Assembly (NCBI GenBank): GCA_009924735.1
Contig: RFQZ01000016.1
Span: 1-56,572, forward strand
Source: Flavobacteriia bacterium
GTDB lineage: Bacteria > Bacteroidota > Bacteroidia > Flavobacteriales_D > Crocinitomicaceae
DNA length: 56,572 bases
Direction: 5' to 3'
The notes under the pieces were generated by a model. It was given only the letters and a program-made list of their open reading frames with translations, was not told the DNA's origin and ran no database searches. The position numbers and the translations under genes are program-made. Positions within the stretch are counted from its first letter, which is position 1. Every line of letters starts with the position of its first letter. This document shows positions 56,097-56,572 of the stretch, in pieces.

Positions 56097-56142
56097 CGAA
56101 AGCCGGTCAGCAATGGTCGGCTTTTTTTATTGTAGGATGACC
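56095..56142 (+). repeat. 48-nt exact direct repeat, copy 1
   Basis: It runs from the last base of the acceptor stem of tRNA-Asn through its terminator to the first two codons (ATG ACC) of the GIY-YIG gene. The same 48 bases recur without change at 56525-56572, where the window ends, so the full repeat may be longer. Confidence 0.95.
56099..56128 (+). terminator. Terminator of tRNA-Asn
   Basis: AAAGCCG (56099-56105) pairs with CGGCTTT (56118-56124), with T to 56128. The GIY-YIG start codon lies nine bases beyond. Confidence 0.88.
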
Positions 56143-56442
56143 TATTTTATTTATATTATTTATTCTACTTGCATTGATCGTTATTATGTTGGATACTCAT
56201 CCAATCCTTGGAATCGTCTTATCCAACATAATTCAAATTCAAAAGACAAGTATACCGGAAGGGCCACTGATTGGGTATTAAAATCAACCTTCGAAGCAGA
56301 AAATGAATCCGCTGCAATTCACTTAGAGCGCTTCATTAAAAAACAAAAATCCAGAAAATTAATCGAGCAATTATGTGATTCGCAATTCACTCCAAATGGA
56401 TATTTAGCTCAGTTGGTTAGAGTCCCGCATGTGCGGGATTAA
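56137..56442 (+). CDS. Small GIY-YIG endonuclease whose C-terminus is read from a tRNA copy
   Basis: A 101-residue single-domain GIY-YIG nuclease, of the type often annotated as UvrC-like. YIIYS and YYVGYS (6-10 and 16-21) are the two signature strands. Arg27 in WNRLIQHN and Glu64 in IHLERFIKK are the catalytic residues, so the enzyme looks complete. These enzymes cleave DNA with one metal ion, and several are homing or mobility nucleases. The last 14 residues, GYLAQLVRVPHVRD, come from a broken tRNA-Asn copy and its inserted palindrome. The ATG at 56137 is preferred over 56113, which lies inside the terminator stem. The gene sits directly behind the tRNA-Asn terminator. It is the strongest mobile-element candidate in the window. 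Confidence 0.9.
   Translation: MTYFIYIIYSTCIDRYYVGYSSNPWNRLIQHNSNSKDKYTGRATDWVLKSTFEAENESAAIHLERFIKKQKSRKLIEQLCDSQFTPNGYLAQLVRVPHVRD
56423..56438 (+). repeat. 16-nt palindrome, member 1 (TCCCGCATGTGCGGGA)
   Basis: A 7-bp stem TCCCGCA/TGCGGGA with a 2-base loop, preceded by G and followed by TT. It replaces ten bases of the tRNA anticodon arm. Confidence 0.9.
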
Positions 56443-56505
56443 TCAGAGGGTCGATTTATTTCGTGGTTGATTCCACCTTCGCTTGCTTCGGTGGTTGAAA
56501 GGGGG

Positions 56506-56521
56506 TCCCGTACGAACGGGA
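56506..56521 (+). repeat. 16-nt palindrome, member 2 (TCCCGTACGAACGGGA)
   Basis: A 6-bp stem TCCCGT/ACGGGA with a 4-base loop, preceded by G and followed by TT like member 1. It lies inside the 3' acceptor strand of the broken tRNA copy. Confidence 0.9.
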
Positions 56522-56524
56522 TTC

Positions 56525-56572
56525 AGCGAAAGCCGGTCAGCAATGGTCGGCTTTTTTTATTGTAGGATGACC
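56525..56572 (+). repeat. 48-nt exact direct repeat, copy 2 (continues past the window)
   Basis: Identical to 56095-56142, again with the terminator and ending in ATGACC at the window edge, so the first two codons of a second GIY-YIG gene may lie here. Confidence 0.93.
56529..56558 (+). terminator. Second copy of the tRNA-Asn terminator
   Basis: The same AAAGCCG/CGGCTTT stem and T run as at 56099-56128, unchanged. Confidence 0.88.

Larger units (their letters stand above)
56404..56532 (+). pseudogene. Broken tRNA-Asn copy carrying three hairpin insertions
   Basis: It aligns with tRNA-Asn in pieces: TTAGCTCAGTTGGTTAGAG (56404-56422, D-arm), TTAATCAGAGGGTC (56439-56452, 3' anticodon arm and variable loop), AAGGGGG (56499-56505, 3' acceptor) and AGCGAAAG onward (56525). 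Between these pieces are a 16-nt palindrome (56423-56438) replacing the 5' anticodon stem and part of the anticodon, a T-arm region replaced by sequence with CCACC/GGTGG (56473-56477 and 56490-56494), and a second 16-nt palindrome (56506-56521) in the acceptor end. The 5' acceptor strand is missing; the GIY-YIG reading frame runs into this copy and stops at the first palindrome. Confidence 0.85.

Noticed and set aside
56113..56136. Earlier ATG for the GIY-YIG gene
   Set aside because: It lies inside the terminator stem-loop of tRNA-Asn; the conserved protein begins at 56137.

Overview
The window reads as a chromosomal segment of a Bacteroidota bacterium, most likely Flavobacteriales. The evidence is the set of lineage-typical genes: PorT of the type IX secretion system (T9SS), secreted proteins with T9SS type A and type B C-terminal signals, a MuiA-like protein, long-form IspH, DUF2795, DUF6913 and DUF7935 proteins, and promoters of the TTTG-N17-21-TAnnTTTG type with weak or absent Shine-Dalgarno sites. 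I cannot name the species. No phage, insertion sequence or CRISPR array was seen; most of the window is dense core genome.

Layout. 1-559: palindrome-rich non-coding DNA with two terminator-like hairpins and tRNA-like remnants. 560-4836: DEAD-box helicase, a zinc-ribbon-like membrane protein, an old-yellow-enzyme oxidoreductase and RluF. 4851-6948: two divergent genes with lysozyme-like features, the second running into tRNA-Val. 6939-7214: tRNA-Val, its terminator, and a degenerate second copy of both. 7247-8244: three small secreted proteins. 8469-10990: TPR protein, ribH, glmM. 11050-14896: MuiA-like protein, ispH, PduO-type adenosyltransferase, DUF2795. 14954-17546: cytochrome c-like lipoprotein and a T9SS-exported M1 peptidase. 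17552-20671 (minus): fabG-hemB-hutH. 20751-22290: cysC, rhodanese, DedA. 22392-29719: T9SS type B adhesin-like protein, DUF7935, Na+/solute symporter, GlmU-like protein, M14 peptidase. 29784-35700: trmD, then aminotransferase-rfaE1-ubiE-porT-flavoprotein. 35736-39614: small alpha/beta barrel protein, AlkB-like dioxygenase, mnmA, a 64-residue protein, a secreted nuclease and a GNAT enzyme. 39617-43395: S9 peptidase, FkbM methyltransferase, lipoprotein. 43392-50201 (minus): a tight run S8 peptidase-NTF2-like-prmC-ligA-DUF6913-dapA-VanX-like. 50291-55861: second subtilisin with T9SS signal, small lipoprotein, speD-speE fusion, SlyD-like isomerase, ssb. 55882-56572: tRNA-Asn with an adjoining GIY-YIG endonuclease.

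The most unusual signal is at the tRNA loci. tRNA-Asn (56023-56096) is intact. Upstream, next to a good promoter, lies a broken 5' tRNA copy interrupted by hairpins. Downstream come a terminator, a small GIY-YIG nuclease gene, and a second, broken tRNA-Asn copy whose anticodon, T and acceptor regions are replaced or interrupted by hairpins. Two of those hairpins are 16-nt palindromes of the same form, TCCCG...CGGGA. The broken copy is followed by an exact 48-nt repeat of the terminator region, which includes the first two codons of the nuclease. The nuclease's last 14 residues are translated from the broken tRNA copy. tRNA-Val shows the same plan without a nuclease gene: intact tRNA, terminator, then a degenerate copy full of palindromes and a near-identical terminator. 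The first 480 bases may be a third such locus. I interpret this as a tRNA-seated GIY-YIG cassette or its remains, with repeated insertion of short palindromes into redundant tRNA copies. The structure is read directly from the sequence; the mechanism is inference.

Elsewhere the genes are ordinary housekeeping and envelope functions: riboflavin, heme, lysine, heptose, menaquinone, polyamine and isoprenoid steps, tRNA and rRNA modification, DNA ligation and repair, and protein export with secreted peptidases. Very tight packing (ATGA and TAATG overlaps, touching convergent stops) suggests long co-transcribed units.
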